Assembly (NCBI RefSeq): GCF_036669915.1
Contig: NC_089319.1
Location: 1,954,582 to 2,018,581 of the forward strand
Reading direction: 5' to 3'
Source: Pocillopora verrucosa
Taxonomy: Eukaryota; Cnidaria; Anthozoa; Scleractinia; Pocilloporidae
DNA length: 64,000 nt
In this document: piece by piece, positions 10,301-22,104 of the stretch
How the letters are laid out: the number at the start of each line of letters is the position of its first letter
Position numbering within the stretch: position 1 is the first letter of the stretch
Made by a program: the position numbers and the translations under genes
The notes under the pieces: model-generated
What the model saw: only the letters and a program-made list of their open reading frames with translations
Databases searched by the model: none
Told to the model about the DNA's origin: nothing

Positions 10301-13300
10301 GCGAGTTGTTCTGTTAGAGAGCCAAATTGACGCTTTTGAAGCAGAAAGAAAAGGATTATTGAATAATGTTGATTACTTGGAGGAAAACTTAAAGAACAGT
10401 CAAGAAAGGAATGAAATTCTGACATTTGAGGTTGATGAGCTGACGATAATGATGCAGGAAATGAAGAGAGAATATCGGATAGAACACAGTCGCGGTGGAT
10501 GCGGACACCTACGAGAGGAAGTAGAGTTACTGAACGGATCCCTGGAATTGAAGGAACAGCGAGTTGTTCTGTTAGAGAGCCAAATTGACGCTTTTGAAGC
10601 AGAAAGAAAAGAACTATTGAGTAATGTTGATTACTTAAAGGAAAGCTTAAAGAACAGTCAAGAAAGAAATGAAGATCTGACGTTTGAGGTTGATGAGCTG
10701 ACGATAATGATGCAGGAAATGAGGAGAGAATATCGGATGGAACACAGTCGCGGTGGATGCGGACACCTACGCGAGGAAGTAGAGTTACTAAATGGGTCCC
10801 TAGAGCTGAATGCACAGCGAATAGTGATGTTAGAGAGCCAGGTGGACGCGTTTAAATCAGAACGCTCTAGCTTTACAAATGCTGCACAGAGCATGAAAAG
10901 AGAAATGGAGTTTCTTAATAACGAAAAGGCGATGACGAAGACGCAGTTGCATGAACTGAAACGTGAAACATCAAAGAATATTAGCGATCTTCAAGATGAA
11001 ATTGCAAAGTTACAGAAAGAAAAGTCCACCTCGTCCTCCGAAATGCCAAAGGAATCAGGAAAAGATAACCAGTTGTGTGAGATAACATGTGAAAAATCAT
11101 GGATTACAAGAAAACTTGAAGATCATATAACAAGATTAAGAAGAGAGAACTGTTCTTTAACCGCAAGAGTTTCAAAGGCATACGAAAAGGATGTCCAGTT
11201 GATTGAACTAAAAGAAAAAGTGGAACTGAATAAGTATCAGTTGAAAAGTTTGACTGAGGCGGCGAAGGCGTCTTTGAACAGCAAAGAGAAAGAAGTGGAG
11301 GAAGCTTACCGCGTCATAAAGAAGCAAGACGAAACGATCAAAAATCTAATCGAAGAGATAAGGCAGGAAAGGTGTGACAGGGGCCGCCTCGAACTACAGT
11401 CTGAAAAAATCAAAGAACTTGAAGCTCAAGTACAAAGAATGGAGGACATAAAAAGAAACACGCTTCACTCAGAGGAAGCCTTGGTGCTTGAAGTGGGAGA
11501 AGAAAGGTCAGAAAAAGAGCATTTGAAAAAGGCTGTGGAAGCTAAAGAGTGTAGTTCTCATACAGGGAAAGAGCTTTACATGAGAATTGGACATCTAGAG
11601 AATCAGCTACGTAAGAGGGATGACCTAACAAATGCTACTCTTACTTCTCTAAAAGAAAACAAGAGCTCACTAAACGAAGCTAATGCCACTATCGATTTGC
11701 TGACTGAACAGTTGGAACGGGAAAAGTCGGATAACGAAACTCTAAGAAGGGCTCTCGAAGTGTATGAGAGTAACTCCCATACCGAAAAAGAAAAGACTGA
11801 GAAAATTGAAAAACTAGAGGAGCAGTTACAAGAGATGGATGATCTACGAGAGAAGGCTGTTATGTCTCTTAAAGAGAAAGAAAGGTCATTGGAGGAGGCT
11901 CATGATGAGATCAAAGAGTTAACTCAACAAATAACACATGAAAAGTCGGACAAAAAGTATTTCAAGAAGAAGTTTAAGGCGAGTGAGGGCATCACTAATA
12001 GACTGAATCTCGTTCGAAAAGGGACTAAGAGACATACACAGAAGAAGGGTTCTATAACGGCACACGTGGGAAAAAGACTGAAGAGCTTGGTACATAGACA
12101 AACGGAAGTGATAGAAAAAAAAGCCAATACAGGGCGTGTGTTAGACAAATTAAGGGAAGATTTGATCGAGAGAGGAGAATCAATGGAAGGTTTAAGAAGT
12201 AACTTTCACCCTAGTGCTAAGGAATTCTCGTCCATGCGACGGCAGCTTGAAGACAGTCAATTTGAAAATGCCGACCTCAAAAAGCGTCTTGGAGACCAGG
12301 ATGACAAAGTTAAAACGCTTGAAATAACTATCAAAAAACTTGAGGAAGATCTTCATAAGACGCACGAATACCTAAATGAAAGAGAAGCTGGCCTTGATGA
12401 CGCGAATGAAACCCTGCAAATGAAATGCTCGCTTCTCACAACCTTGGGAGCCAAATTATGTCTAAGGAGCAAAGAGTTGACTCAAGCAAACAAGGACAAA
12501 GGCTTAGAGATAACTCGCATTGAGACCACACTTAGAGAAGTGAAAAAAAAGTTAGACATTGCTGTATCCATCATCGAGAAGCAAAATGAACAATGTGCTA
12601 ACCTTAAGACTTGTGCAATGAGAAAAACCCGAGATGCGGAAGAGATGCAAGACGAATTGAAACGCTTGTCAACTCAACTTGAATGTGCCAGGAACGAGAA
12701 GGAAAACTTACAACGAGCATTGTTAACTGCTACAGTGCCTCTCGAAAACAGGAGGTTCTTCGCAGAAAAAGAACAGAAGGCTCTACAGGTGAATGTAAAC
12801 TCTGGTTTGAAAGAATTGAATACCAAAAGTAAACAATTTTGGGAGATGGAGATGGACCTTCAGGAGGCTGCAGCTCGGGTCTCTGTACTTGGAGATGAAA
12901 AACCAGAGCAAGAGGGAAACATAGCAGCCTTTAAAGGAAAAGTAACACGAGACCTTGACCTATCAGAGGAGGGACAGTACGTGGAAAGTGAAAAGGAGAG
13001 TCCGCTCCTATTGACAATTGGCTCAGCAGAACATGAGATGGCTAAGCTGACAAGGGAGAATCATAGGCAGTTCGGCAATGAGTTATTGCACGATAGGCTC
13101 GAAAACAAATCTTCTGAGTCAACAAGTGAGGTGAGATAATTTCCTTGCAAAGTGCGAGAGCAATGCGAAAGCGCGAGACGATGGACACGGAAACCACAAT
13201 CATTTGGGGCTGTCACCTTCAAATCTCTGCACTTTTGAATTAAATTGATTTGTTGAAATTTTGACATGCATATACTCAAGCGTTAATTGTTTTTTTGCGC

Positions 13301-14021
13301 ATCTTCAGGAAAGAACGTTTAGCATCCTGGAAACCAGGAGAGTAACAACTTTATACAAAGTAACATTTTTGGCAGATGAAAATTGTCAGGAGGACACTAA
13401 GAATAAATGGTCAGTGAGGTTTTATTGTTTCTAGAATATTATAAAGTAGTTTTAGGTGGAGCTTTAATTCTTGTTGTAACTGCTTCAGAATTTATCTTTT
13501 TTTGTCGCCCTTCACTGTTGCTAACTCGCAAATGTGACCGCACGGAGAAGGCTTGGTTGTAACGAAGGGGTTGATGGTCAGATAAAACATAAGGAAGATT
13601 TTAGCCAGCGAATAGAGATCCCTTTTGGTCACACTTTTCTTTCAGTAAAACAAACAAGTTTGATAAAACAGACAGATATTAAATTTTAAAAATAGGCCTT
13701 GGATCCTCATGCATCCTATAATTAACTAACGCGATAATAACGGGATTCTCGCCATGCATATGAATAAACTATAATCTTCCGTTGTTTCTCTACCTTCCTC
13801 AACCCTTACCCTGTCATCTTTTCGTCTGTAATTTAGTAATGAAATTGTTTCCTACTTTTAATTGCAGGGCGAATACTTCTGGGATGGAGGGACGTTCTCA
13901 AACAAGGGGAGATCCACACTTCAACCGCGCCAGTGCTGGGGCTGAGGTTGACCATTCCATGCGGAACTTCTCAGCACACAGATCACCTAATATAGTTTCA
14001 GTCATCCACTGCAATGCTTAA
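7391..14021 (+). CDS. Large coiled-coil protein with three 86-residue internal repeats, six coding exons
   Basis: Exons that join in phase: 7391-7697, 8337-8503, 8723-8970, 9527-13130, 13309-13409 and 13868-14021. The total of 4,581 nt gives about 1,526 residues. The N-terminal ~240 residues (exons 1-3) are basic then acidic and look disordered. From about residue 290 onward there is almost continuous heptad-type coiled coil rich in E, K, L, Q and R. Residues about 436-693 are three tandem 86-residue repeats, each with a DELTIMMQEM segment, a SRGGCGH break and an EEVELLNGSLEL segment. The C-terminus (exons 5-6) is not coiled. No catalytic, membrane or signal region is seen. It resembles golgin, centrosomal or myosin-tail-like proteins only in composition, so the role is unknown, perhaps a scaffold or tether. 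The exon 5 donor (GTCAGT) is weak; if exon 4 is not spliced, the protein ends three codons later at 13139. Confidence 0.8.
10110..10883 (+). repeat. Three tandem 258-bp (86-codon) repeats inside the coiled-coil exon
   Basis: The starts at 10110, 10368 and 10626 are exactly 258 bp apart, so each copy is 86 codons and stays in frame. Copies 1 and 2 are nearly identical over the block 10163-10345 versus 10421-10603, including silent positions. Copy 3 is close through the GGCGH block and then diverges after about 10790. This pattern points to recent unequal crossing-over or gene conversion. Confidence 0.9.
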
Positions 14022-14165
14022 AGTTTTGCAGAAAATCTATATCGGCAAACTGAGCGAAGTGTGATTATATAAGATATTTATTTTTCATCATCATTGAAAA
14101 TTTTACTTGAAATAGTGATAATGTTAAAGGTTTTTTTTTCCGAAAGGGTATGCTTGCCTTATGTA

Positions 14166-14171
14166 AATAAA
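14166..14171 (+). terminator. Polyadenylation signal AATAAA after the coiled-coil gene
   Basis: AATAAA lies 145 bp after the stop at 14019-14021 and is the likely 3' end signal of the coiled-coil gene. This supports the six-exon model ending at 14021. Confidence 0.5.
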
Positions 14172-16949
14172 TGACTGTATTTTCATAGCACTCGTGCTTT
14201 GACATTAATTGTAAATATATTGAAATATCTAAAAAAGTAATTGATCTTTGTTTTGTGTTATGGAAGGGAACAGTGAAGAATTGTCGAAGGAGCAATCTTC
14301 TCATTACAAATCACAGGCCCCTATTTGGAATCTACATGGGTTTTCCCAAACTCCTCCCGTCCTTGCAATACTCGGTTTGGAGCTCTTTAAAATTTTGAAT
14401 GAATTTAAGGGTGTTATTAGTGTTGCAAAGGTAGCGCGTAGTAGAGACAAAGCAAATGCATACACCAATACAAGCAAGAGGTGAGCATCGGAAGGTCTTC
14501 TTTTCAACAGCCAAACTCAAAAGTTGCCATTTTTCCCCTTACTGTTTAAATACATGACGCTTTCGACATCGCTGCACATGAACCACGTAAACTCAGTCAT
14601 CGGAGCCCCAAATATAAAGGTCCTAGTTCAAGGGGGGGGGGGTGGGGGGAGGGAAAAGGACGATGCCTCTTAAGTTGATGATAGAACCCATAACTGACAA
14701 TGTTCCCTGCTCTATTCACTTAAATTCGTTCTCTTTTGAATCATGAACGAGAGAGTAGGAAACCAAAAAATTAAGTGTTTTGCCTCTTTCCATTTCCTTT
14801 GCGCCTTTCCTGGTAGAAATGCTCTCCCGTCCTCGGCCGCCTTTAGAATTTTAGCAAATAATAAAATGCTGAACAAGAGCATGAGCTCGGAACCGCCAAT
14901 TTATCGAGTTTCTTGCATATCAAAGGCTGCTTCTGCTAATTGTGATAAAAATTTCGAAAATCATTACTTTGCTTAAAGCCTTTTTGATCGATAACCTTTT
15001 TATCCCTGTGGTTGCTCTTTTAGCAAAGGTTGAAAAGATCAGCAAGTTTCATTTACTTTCTGCTATGTCGAATATCCGTTGCTTTCAGAAGTTATCCTTG
15101 ACTTACATCTTGTGATTAAAAGGTACTTTCCTGATACAATAGTGTGTTTGCTTGTCATTATTGATTAGACTTTGCCCTATTAAATGATCTTTTCCAGTAA
15201 ACTACCTAAGATGAACGACATAAAGAAAAATTATCTCAGTGGTTTCCGATATGCCATATTCAAAATCACCTCATCATGGCCTCAGCCGCGCGTGCCAAGA
15301 AATTAAAAAACAAAACTTTTTCTTGTAAAATTTGTAATGTGGTCAGCGTAAAACAGAAACTTAGGAAAAAAGTTTTGTCTCTGAAAAGACGGAATTTATT
15401 TACCGTTTGAATCAGCAAACTTTTTTCAACAGAACTGAAGAAATAATTTTTTTTTCTGTGCTTGCAGTTGCGCTACAGGTGACAATAATTGTTTTATAAT
15501 GACCTCTCGCGGAAAAATTTTATTTCATATGCAAATGTTAAAGAAAAGCAAAGAGGTGTGGCCGAGGGAGAATATGGAACAATGAACGTTCATTGTTGTA
15601 TGCATTCATTTCACGCCTTTGAATGAAAGCTCCTTGAATTCCAACAAAACCTTTTTACTGCGCAGCTTAGCCGATGTGATCATTTTCAAATTTTCAACGG
15701 TGATGTATAAGTTTCTGAAACTGAAAAACTGAGTACGGTCTCACGAAATCTTTCATGCTACTATTACATTTCTAAGATTTCTTAATCATTGCTCGTGGAA
15801 TACAGTTAAAATTATCGCGCAGTCCCTAACAGCCAAGATGAGACTTCCAAGAGTTTTGTCAAAAACTTTTATGGTAAAACTGCAGCGAACTGATCACACT
15901 TCGGAGCTTCACTTCACCAAGATATCAACAACTCACAACTCTAAACAACCTTGGGCTGGTGTGAATTGTTTGATAAAATGGTTGACACGAGAGGAGAAGG
16001 ACTCTGACGTAGAACTCTGGACCTCCAGGTTACAACATGGTAAAAGACACAACAGTATAAGTTATTAGAAAGTAGCAACATGATTAAATTTTACACCGAA
16101 GGTATAGAATACTAGTGTGATACATAGATGGGCAGGAGGTTCGCACAATAACTTTACGATGCAATGTTTGTCGCCTAATACGTATACATTCCTATATTTC
16201 GACATCATTAGAAATATTATTACCTAAATCTTATTTTATACAAAATCACCAATGTTTTATCAGCAACTTAGTAGACGTATACGAATGACGAAACGTCGTT
16301 TATCTTGTCTCTCACTAATGTCTTCAACATTTCATGAAAGTGCATAGGTACAATTGTGATGGATTAAAGGTTATTTCTAATTTTCACAAATGTAACTTTC
16401 TTCCATTTTGTTGAAGGTTATCAGTAATAAGATACAGCCGGTTCTAGTTGGAACAGAGCCACTGAATGTGTGCGTGATTACCAGAGCGGGCACTCTTCAT
16501 ATGGAAAGAAAGCGACTGAGGTTAATGTTCTTGGTCATTCGAACAACTGAAGCTCTTCAGTCTGTGCTATTTATTTTCCTCGTGGATTGTTGGAAGTTAT
16601 GAACTGCAAGAGAGAGAGAGAGAAAGAGAGAGATTGGGACTCAATGTACCACGGATGTGCTCCTGAAGAAAGCCAAAAGGACTCAAAAGTAAGTTTTTTT
16701 CTTAAAGGAGGAGCTAGCTTCAGAAACCGTTTAAATTTTATCTCTGCGCAAAAAAAAAAATCATGCAAAAAATGTAGACCTATAATTGCGTTTCGAACTT
16801 CAAAAGAGTATTAGCCTATTAGCCTAAACCTATTAGTTCTAAATTTGTCTTTAAATTAGCTAAATATTCTGCTTCGGAGTTAGGATATGGACACCTCTAA
16901 AGTTGCAGTAATGATCAGTGGCGAACATGGAATATATATTTATACAAAC
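14172..16949. other. Intergenic stretch with no recognised gene
   Basis: I see no identifiable gene. A G-rich run lies at about 14631-14656. A plus-strand ORF at 15838-16068 and a stretch at about 16422-16520 that follows a good acceptor (tgttgaag) could be exons of an unknown gene, but neither gives a family match and no continuous gene model links them. A GA-rich simple repeat lies at about 16605-16633. Confidence 0.3.
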
Positions 16950-16951
16950 TA

Positions 16952-17456
16952 CAGTCAAATTTCCAATAATTTCCCTTTCGTAAGCGGACAGTTCTACCTA
17001 AGGACACTTTTTTCAATTCCTGTTGTGCCTCCTAGTCAAACTCTGTATTTATATATTCCCGTAAGCGGACATTCTCTCGTAAGTGGAAGCGGACACTCTT
17101 GATAGCAAAAATTTGATTTTTTTCTTTTGTTCACGCTTTCTCGTAGGTGGACACCCCATGCAAACTAATTGATTCTCAGCAGTGAAATTTGTCTTTAATA
17201 TGCAAATATGTAAATCAACAAAAAAAAAAAACCTTCGACAGGGCAATAGGACAGCGGGGATCGGTTTTGTCAAATCTCCATTTGTCCGCAAGAAAGCAAC
17301 CTGTCTATTCGTATGACATCATTAACACTCGCCCGTAAGCGGACATCCACCCTATTTTTCTCTGGTGTCCTCTCGCATGATTCACGTAGAGGGGCAATTC
17401 TACCAACGGACACTATTTTAATTCCCGCGGATGTCCGCTCACGAGAGAGTTGATTG
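16952..17456. mobile_element. Nonautonomous Tigger/pogo-like DNA transposon with TA target duplication
   Basis: The left end reads TA|CAGTCAA and the right end, read inward on the other strand, TA|CAATCAACTCTCTCG. Both lead into a 'cgt[ag]agcggaca' motif, so the element is a 505-bp unit with imperfect terminal inverted repeats flanked by TA. CAGTC-type ends with TA duplication are known for Tigger/pogo-type Tc1-mariner elements. The interior repeats the 'gtaagcggacac' motif several times and has no transposase ORF. Confidence 0.65.
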
Positions 17457-17689
17457 TATACATTTCTTGAGAAAAAAGAAAAGAAAAAAAAATAAGCGTT
17501 AAAATCCTTTTTCAGTCAGTACAATATAGAGAGCAAAGAAAAAACAAAACACAACATTTTCGTGAATTAACCTTAGTTGCACCTTACTGATTAAATTCTG
17601 ATTAACATACTTTCCCTCTATTTCAAATTCTTAGAAATTTATCCATACAGTTCATCTCAAAGAGCCACAGTAGTCTTTCAAATGTTTAG

Positions 17690-17925
17690 TATTAATTGTT
17701 GACAACAGAGGGAAAGAGAGTTTAAGAGATGACAATTTTTTGTGGAAGTCTTCCAGCACACGTCATTTACCTCAAGCAATCTTCTTTTTCAGCTTTAGTA
17801 TCGTGTTTTTGTAAGAAGCATTTCAACCCCACGGACAAGTTGGATCACGAAACACCAAAGGTACCTTATATGTAACGGTGAAAGAAATAGAATTTCAATC
17901 TGAGACTTGTCAAAAGTGTCAAGTG
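17690..17925 (+). repeat. Left flank of duplicated unit 1 (shared with 19460-19650)
   Basis: The segment containing 'caatcttctttttcagct', 'gttggatcac' and 'aaggtaccttata' is repeated in the same order at about 19460-19620, and in weaker form at about 26105-26200. Each copy precedes or follows an array of tRNA-like modules. The 'ttttcag' and 'aaag|gtacc' ends look like splice sites, but the enclosed ~65 bp has stops in different frames in different copies, so a coding exon is doubtful. Confidence 0.55.
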
Positions 17926-17929
17926 AAAA

Positions 17930-18740
17930 TTTCTGGTCAACTTTCATGAGGATTCAAACCTAAGATCTACCTATTATGCTGTAAATGACCATAAGGATTC
18001 AAACCTTAGGCCTTAAAACTTCACCATCTGCTCTACAAGCCGGGCAGAAGAAGAAATTTGAGTAGAACGTTTGTGAGGATTCAGATCTCATTCAAAATCA
18101 CTTCACCATACTTTTACGGCAGAGTAGAAAGACAACGTAAATTTACAAGAGGATTCAAACCTCAGACTTTGCAATATCGGTATCAAATGCTCTACCAACT
18201 GAGCTGAGATTGAAAGGTGTTGGTCGACCTTTAGTAAGAAATTACGCATAAGACATGTAAAATGAAAGTTCCTGGTCGACTTTCATGAGGATTCAAACCT
18301 CTGATCTACCTAATTTTGCCGTTAGATACTCCACCTGCTGATGTATACATACTTCGTTTATACAGAAAAAACCCAGCTGGGTCAGTGACCATAAGGATTC
18401 AAACCTTAGACCTTAAAACTTCACCATCTACAAACCGGGCAAAAGAAGAAATTTGGGTAGAACATTTGTGAGGATTCAAAACTCATTCAAAGTCGCTACA
18501 CAATGCTTTAGCGGCAGAGTAGGAAGACAAAGTTCAGAGTAAACTCACGTGAGGATTCAAACCTCAGACTTTGCAAATATCGGTACCAAAGGCTCTCCTA
18601 GCTGAGCTGAGAAAAAAAGTGTTGGTCGACCTTTGCTAAGAAATTACAAGTTAAACGTGTGAAATGAAAGTTTCTGGTCGACTTTCATGAGGATTCAAAC
18701 CTCAGATCTACCGGTTTGCTGTTATATACTCTACCTGCTG
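17930..18740 (-). repeat. tRNA-like module array 1 (degenerate tRNA-derived tandem repeats)
   Basis: Read on the minus strand, short modules each show a D-arm/A-box-like stretch (for example cagctcagttggtagagca, at about 18188-18206) followed 30-40 nt later by a T-arm/B-box-like hairpin (TGAGG-TTTGAAT-CCTCA). Four module types alternate (T-arms near 17948, 17995, 18090 and 18150), and the set repeats at about 340-400 bp (first type at 17948, 18287 and 18689). Anticodon loops are too long and acceptor stems do not pair, so these are not functional tRNAs. Confidence 0.65.
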
Positions 18741-19060
18741 AGGTATAAAAAACTCGTTCAGCTATTGTTCTTTTATTTGCATTTCGTTTTCTACTTGAGT
18801 GTGTGATCAACAGGTTGTACAGATACAGTTTTGTTCTTTGCTGGAGGGAAAGACCTGATCAATTCAAGTTGGTTTTCAAGCCAGCGATCTGGGTGACCAA
18901 ACAACAAGACTTTACACATGATGAGAGCTGCTTACCTGATCAGGTCAGGATTATATTAAAGATATCAACAATTCATGAAGTATGGTTGAACTGTCCCAAA
19001 AGCATTAAACTCGCTATTTTTAAGTACAGATATCAAATATACAACTGAAATTTTGAATCA
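18741..19060 (+). repeat. Right flank of duplicated unit 1 (shared with about 25840-25990)
   Basis: The text 'tcaagttggt.ttcaag.cag', 'agagctgctta' and 'tgatcaggt' recurs in order at about 25890-25980 after array 3. With the left flank this shows that a unit larger than the array itself has been duplicated. An 81-codon ORF at 18803-19048 has no family signature. Confidence 0.45.
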
Positions 19061-19639
19061 AAACTGATGGAGAACTGCAAGTATATTTCAGTAACAATCA
19101 TGAAATGTGTATTTTTGGAAAAGAAGAAAGATTAAGATAAAGATCATATTTAAAAGCTTCACATTTAACACGAAAAATGATAAATTAATAGCAAAATTAA
19201 AAATATTAACCAAAACAAAAAAACATTTCTATGGAATCGATATTCCTTGCTATTGCTAGTTACACTGATCAAAGGAAATTTCTGTAAGAATTTCACTTGA
19301 TGTGCCACAAAAAGAAAAGAAATGCAGCTTTGCATGCAGAAGACATATTTCCCCTCTCTTTCAAATTTGTGGTTATTTATTCATGTTTTTTTCTTATTTG
19401 AGACTTCCCGATTTTTTTTTAAATATTTATTTTTGAATATTCATGAAAGGTAAAAATTGAGATTAAAAGGTTTCAATTTTATATGGAAGTCTATCGGCAC
19501 AAGTCATTTACTTCCAGCAATCTTCTTTTTCAGCTCGAAGATCTTGTTTCAGACAAAGCCACATCCTTCCCATGGGACGAGTTGGATCACAAACGGGCTA
19601 AAGGTACCTTATATAGGAGAGTAAAAGGATAGCAAAATT

Positions 19640-19705
19640 ACAATCTGGGTCCCTTGTGAGGATTCGAACCTCAAGCAGTCAGCCCAAACAAGGCGATCCC
19701 AGCTG
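19640..19705 (-). repeat. Single tRNA-like T-arm module
   Basis: Minus-strand T-arm hairpin TGAGG-TTCGAAT-CCTCA with the canonical TTCGAAT loop and a perfect 5-bp stem. The upstream part does not form a convincing D-arm or anticodon arm, so a functional tRNA is not supported. It follows the repeated flank at 19460-19620. Confidence 0.4.
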
Positions 19706-20214
19706 GGTGGAGGGTTTCGTGCGCTTCACTCAGTGCTTGTTTATTTTCACGTCCCGAGGAGAGGTGCAGTGCAGATTGCCCATACTTCGGTCTCACCCTC
19801 TGGTACCTCGGCATAAGCTCGTATCGGTTTTGTTTATATGTTTTTGATTTTTTACTTTCTTTTTTTTTGATACGAGCAATAAGCCGTTAAATAGGTCTCA
19901 AACCCGGAGGCCAGACCCATTTCAGGTGTCGGCTGTAACCACCAGAGGACTGTGTCAGTATTCAAGCGGGGATTGTATTTGTTCTTTTTCTCCGGCACAC
20001 GGACATTCGAAGTCAAAGAATACAAGAAGTATAGCCGGTTAAAGGAGTACCTCCTTCTTAACTAAATCACGTAAAATATTATAGCATTCGTAGAACACAA
20101 TAACGGCGACTGAAGCTTCCAGAGCTTAAATTGAGAGGGGCCACAATAGCTAATTGTCTATGTTGTGCAGTCCAAAATCTGTTATGTCTCAGAAACATTG
20201 CGCAACAAACTTCT

Positions 20215-21060
20215 GGGTAAACTCACGTGAGGATTCAAACCTCACACTTTGCAATATCGGTATCAAATGCTCTACTAGCTGAGCTGAGGAAAACATTGTG
20301 ATTCGACCTTCGTAAGAAATTACTCGTTAGACATGTAAAATGAAAGTTTCTGGTCGACTTTCATGAGGATTCAAACCTCAGATCTACCGATTTTGCTGTC
20401 AGATACTCTACCTGCTGACGTATACATACTTCGTTTATACAGAAAAAAAACCCAGCTGGATCAGTCACCATAAGGATTCAAACCTTAGACCTTAAAACTT
20501 CACCATCTGCTCTACAAGCCGGGCAGAAGAAGAAATATGGGTATACCATTTGTGAGGATTCAAACCTCGTTCAAAATCGCTACACAATGCTCTTACGGCA
20601 GAGTAGAAAGACAAAGTTTAGGATAAATTCACTGAGAGGATTCAAACCTCAGACTTTGCAACATCGGTATCAAATGCTCTATCAACTGAGCTGAGAGACA
20701 AAAATATATGTCGAACTCTTAAGGAAATTACAGTCACGTTAAACGTGTGAAAAAAAGTTCTGGTTGACTTTTATGAGGATTCAAACCTCAGATCTACCGA
20801 TTTTGCTATCAATGACTATAAGGATACAAGCCTTAGACCTTGAAACTTCACCATCTGCCCTACCAGCCTGGCAGAAGAAGAAATTTGGGTGGACCATTTG
20901 TGAGGATTCAAACCTCATATCAAATGGCTACAAACTGTTTTTATGGCAGAGTAGAGAAACAAATTTAAAGGTAAACTCACCGAGAGGATTCAAACCTCAG
21001 ACTTTGCAATATTGGTATCAAATTCTCTATCAATTGAGCTGAGAGACAAAAATGTGTGTC
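20215..21060 (-). repeat. tRNA-like module array 2, interrupted by a retrotransposon
   Basis: About nine modules of the same four types as array 1. T-arm hairpins lie near 20229, 20367, 20473, 20554, 20638, 20773, 20818, 20902 and 20985. One type has TAAGG/CCTTA where the others have TGAGG/CCTCA, keeping the stem paired. The last module ends in 'gtgtgtcgaac', and its continuation 'ctttaggaaattacag' is found beyond the retrotransposon at 25343. Confidence 0.65.
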
Positions 21061-21064
21061 GAAC

Positions 21065-21091
21065 ACAAGGAGGAGACCATCATGTGCGACA
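21065..21091 (-). repeat. Truncated 3' LTR of the Gypsy-type element
   Basis: Directly after the polypurine tract, the minus strand begins tgtcgcacatgatggtct, matching the start of the 5' LTR (one mismatch), but only about 27 bp remain before the host array resumes, against about 143 bp for the other LTR. Confidence 0.6.
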
Positions 21092-21110
21092 TAGCATTCC
21101 TCCCCCCATA
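21092..21110 (-). other. Polypurine tract of the Gypsy-type element
   Basis: Minus-strand tatggggggaggaatgct lies immediately upstream of the 3' LTR start. This is the expected site and composition for the plus-strand primer of LTR retrotransposons. Confidence 0.6.
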
Positions 21111-21147
21111 AATCACATTCTATTAATAACGCACAAGTTCAGTTCAG

Positions 21148-21561
21148 TTACAGGTTCAGTCTCTCTGGTGGCTTCCGTAGCCGAAGGGGATAACGTCTGC
21201 ATGGTGGTGTTGCCGGACTGCTAACCATGGTCTCGCTTTGGCTGCTGGGAGGGTTGTCAGGGGTGGTGTCCACATGTGTATCTTTGGTCCATGGTTCCTC
21301 CATGCCACTCATAGTGGGAGCCTGTAATTCTTCATTCTCCACGCTACTTGCTGATTGTGGTGTTGCTGCCAACACCGCTGGGTTTAATCGCGGTATGTAT
21401 TGTTCCTTATTAAAGTTTGGAGTCACTGCAGACTCTGAGTTGATCAACATGCCGTCGCCATACTGTATTGGGTGCGACCTTGACTTCATATGACAAGGGT
21501 CCCGAGTGAGCTGTGATGATTCCCGGAACCCACTTATTTCTAGCTCTGTAGTTTCGGGCAA
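21148..21561 (-). pseudogene. Gypsy pol C-terminal tail (integrase C-terminal region)
   Basis: This 137-codon frame follows the integrase core after a break. It is rich in P, S and T and ends with RRYPLRLRKPPERLNL, the arginine-rich tail typical of the end of many Gypsy pol products. It is out of frame with the core upstream. Confidence 0.55.
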
Positions 21562-21579
21562 CGACAGCTTAGCCTAACT

Positions 21580-22056
21580 CTAGCTTTCTGGCAGGGCTGT
21601 GAATTGACCGTAAATCTTGATCTTGTCTTCCACTCGCTTCCGTAAGTTAGGCTTCAGTATAAACCTTGTCCTGATGTTTCTCCCCATGAGGAGCACGGCT
21701 GGTGTCTCTCCAGTCAAGGCATGTGGGGTTGATCTGTAGGCCAGCAGAAAGTTTGCCAGCTTCCAAGAGATAGATTTCTTTTCCGCCAGCGCTGCGCGGA
21801 GAGCTTGCTTGAATGTCATTGCATTTGTGGCTGGGTGGTACGGAGCTAACTTAATGTGCCTAATACCATTACTTCGCATGAATTCTCCGAATTCATCTGC
21901 TATGAATTGAGGTCCATTATCACTTACAAGCTGTTCTGGCAAGCCGTGTGTGGCAAAGAGCTTTCTTAGTTCCTCAATTGTTCTGCTGGCAGTTGTAGTG
22001 GTCATCGGTATCACTTCGGGCCATTTAAAATGTACATCTACAACAATCAGAAACAT
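21580..22056 (-). pseudogene. Gypsy integrase core domain fragment
   Basis: The frame shows the rve-type integrase core: an Asp in the first strand (VVDVHFKWPEV), a second Asp in SDNGPQF, and the PYHPATN motif. The stretch after PYHPATN that normally carries the catalytic glutamate appears shortened, and that Glu is not seen, so even without frameshifts this domain would be inactive. The frame is broken from the zinc-binding part upstream. Confidence 0.8.
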
Positions 22057-22104
22057 AGTTCCTAAGAATGGGCCAGTAAAGTTAATGTGGATGCGTTGCC
22101 ATGG

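Noticed and set aside
10078-10815. 245-codon minus-strand ORF with internal repeats
   Set aside because: Its repeats are the complement of the 86-codon coiled-coil repeats on the plus strand.
15838-16520. Possible exons of an unknown plus-strand gene (15838-16038 and about 16422-16520)
   Set aside because: Each has a plausible splice site, but I could not build a continuous, in-phase model or see a family signature.
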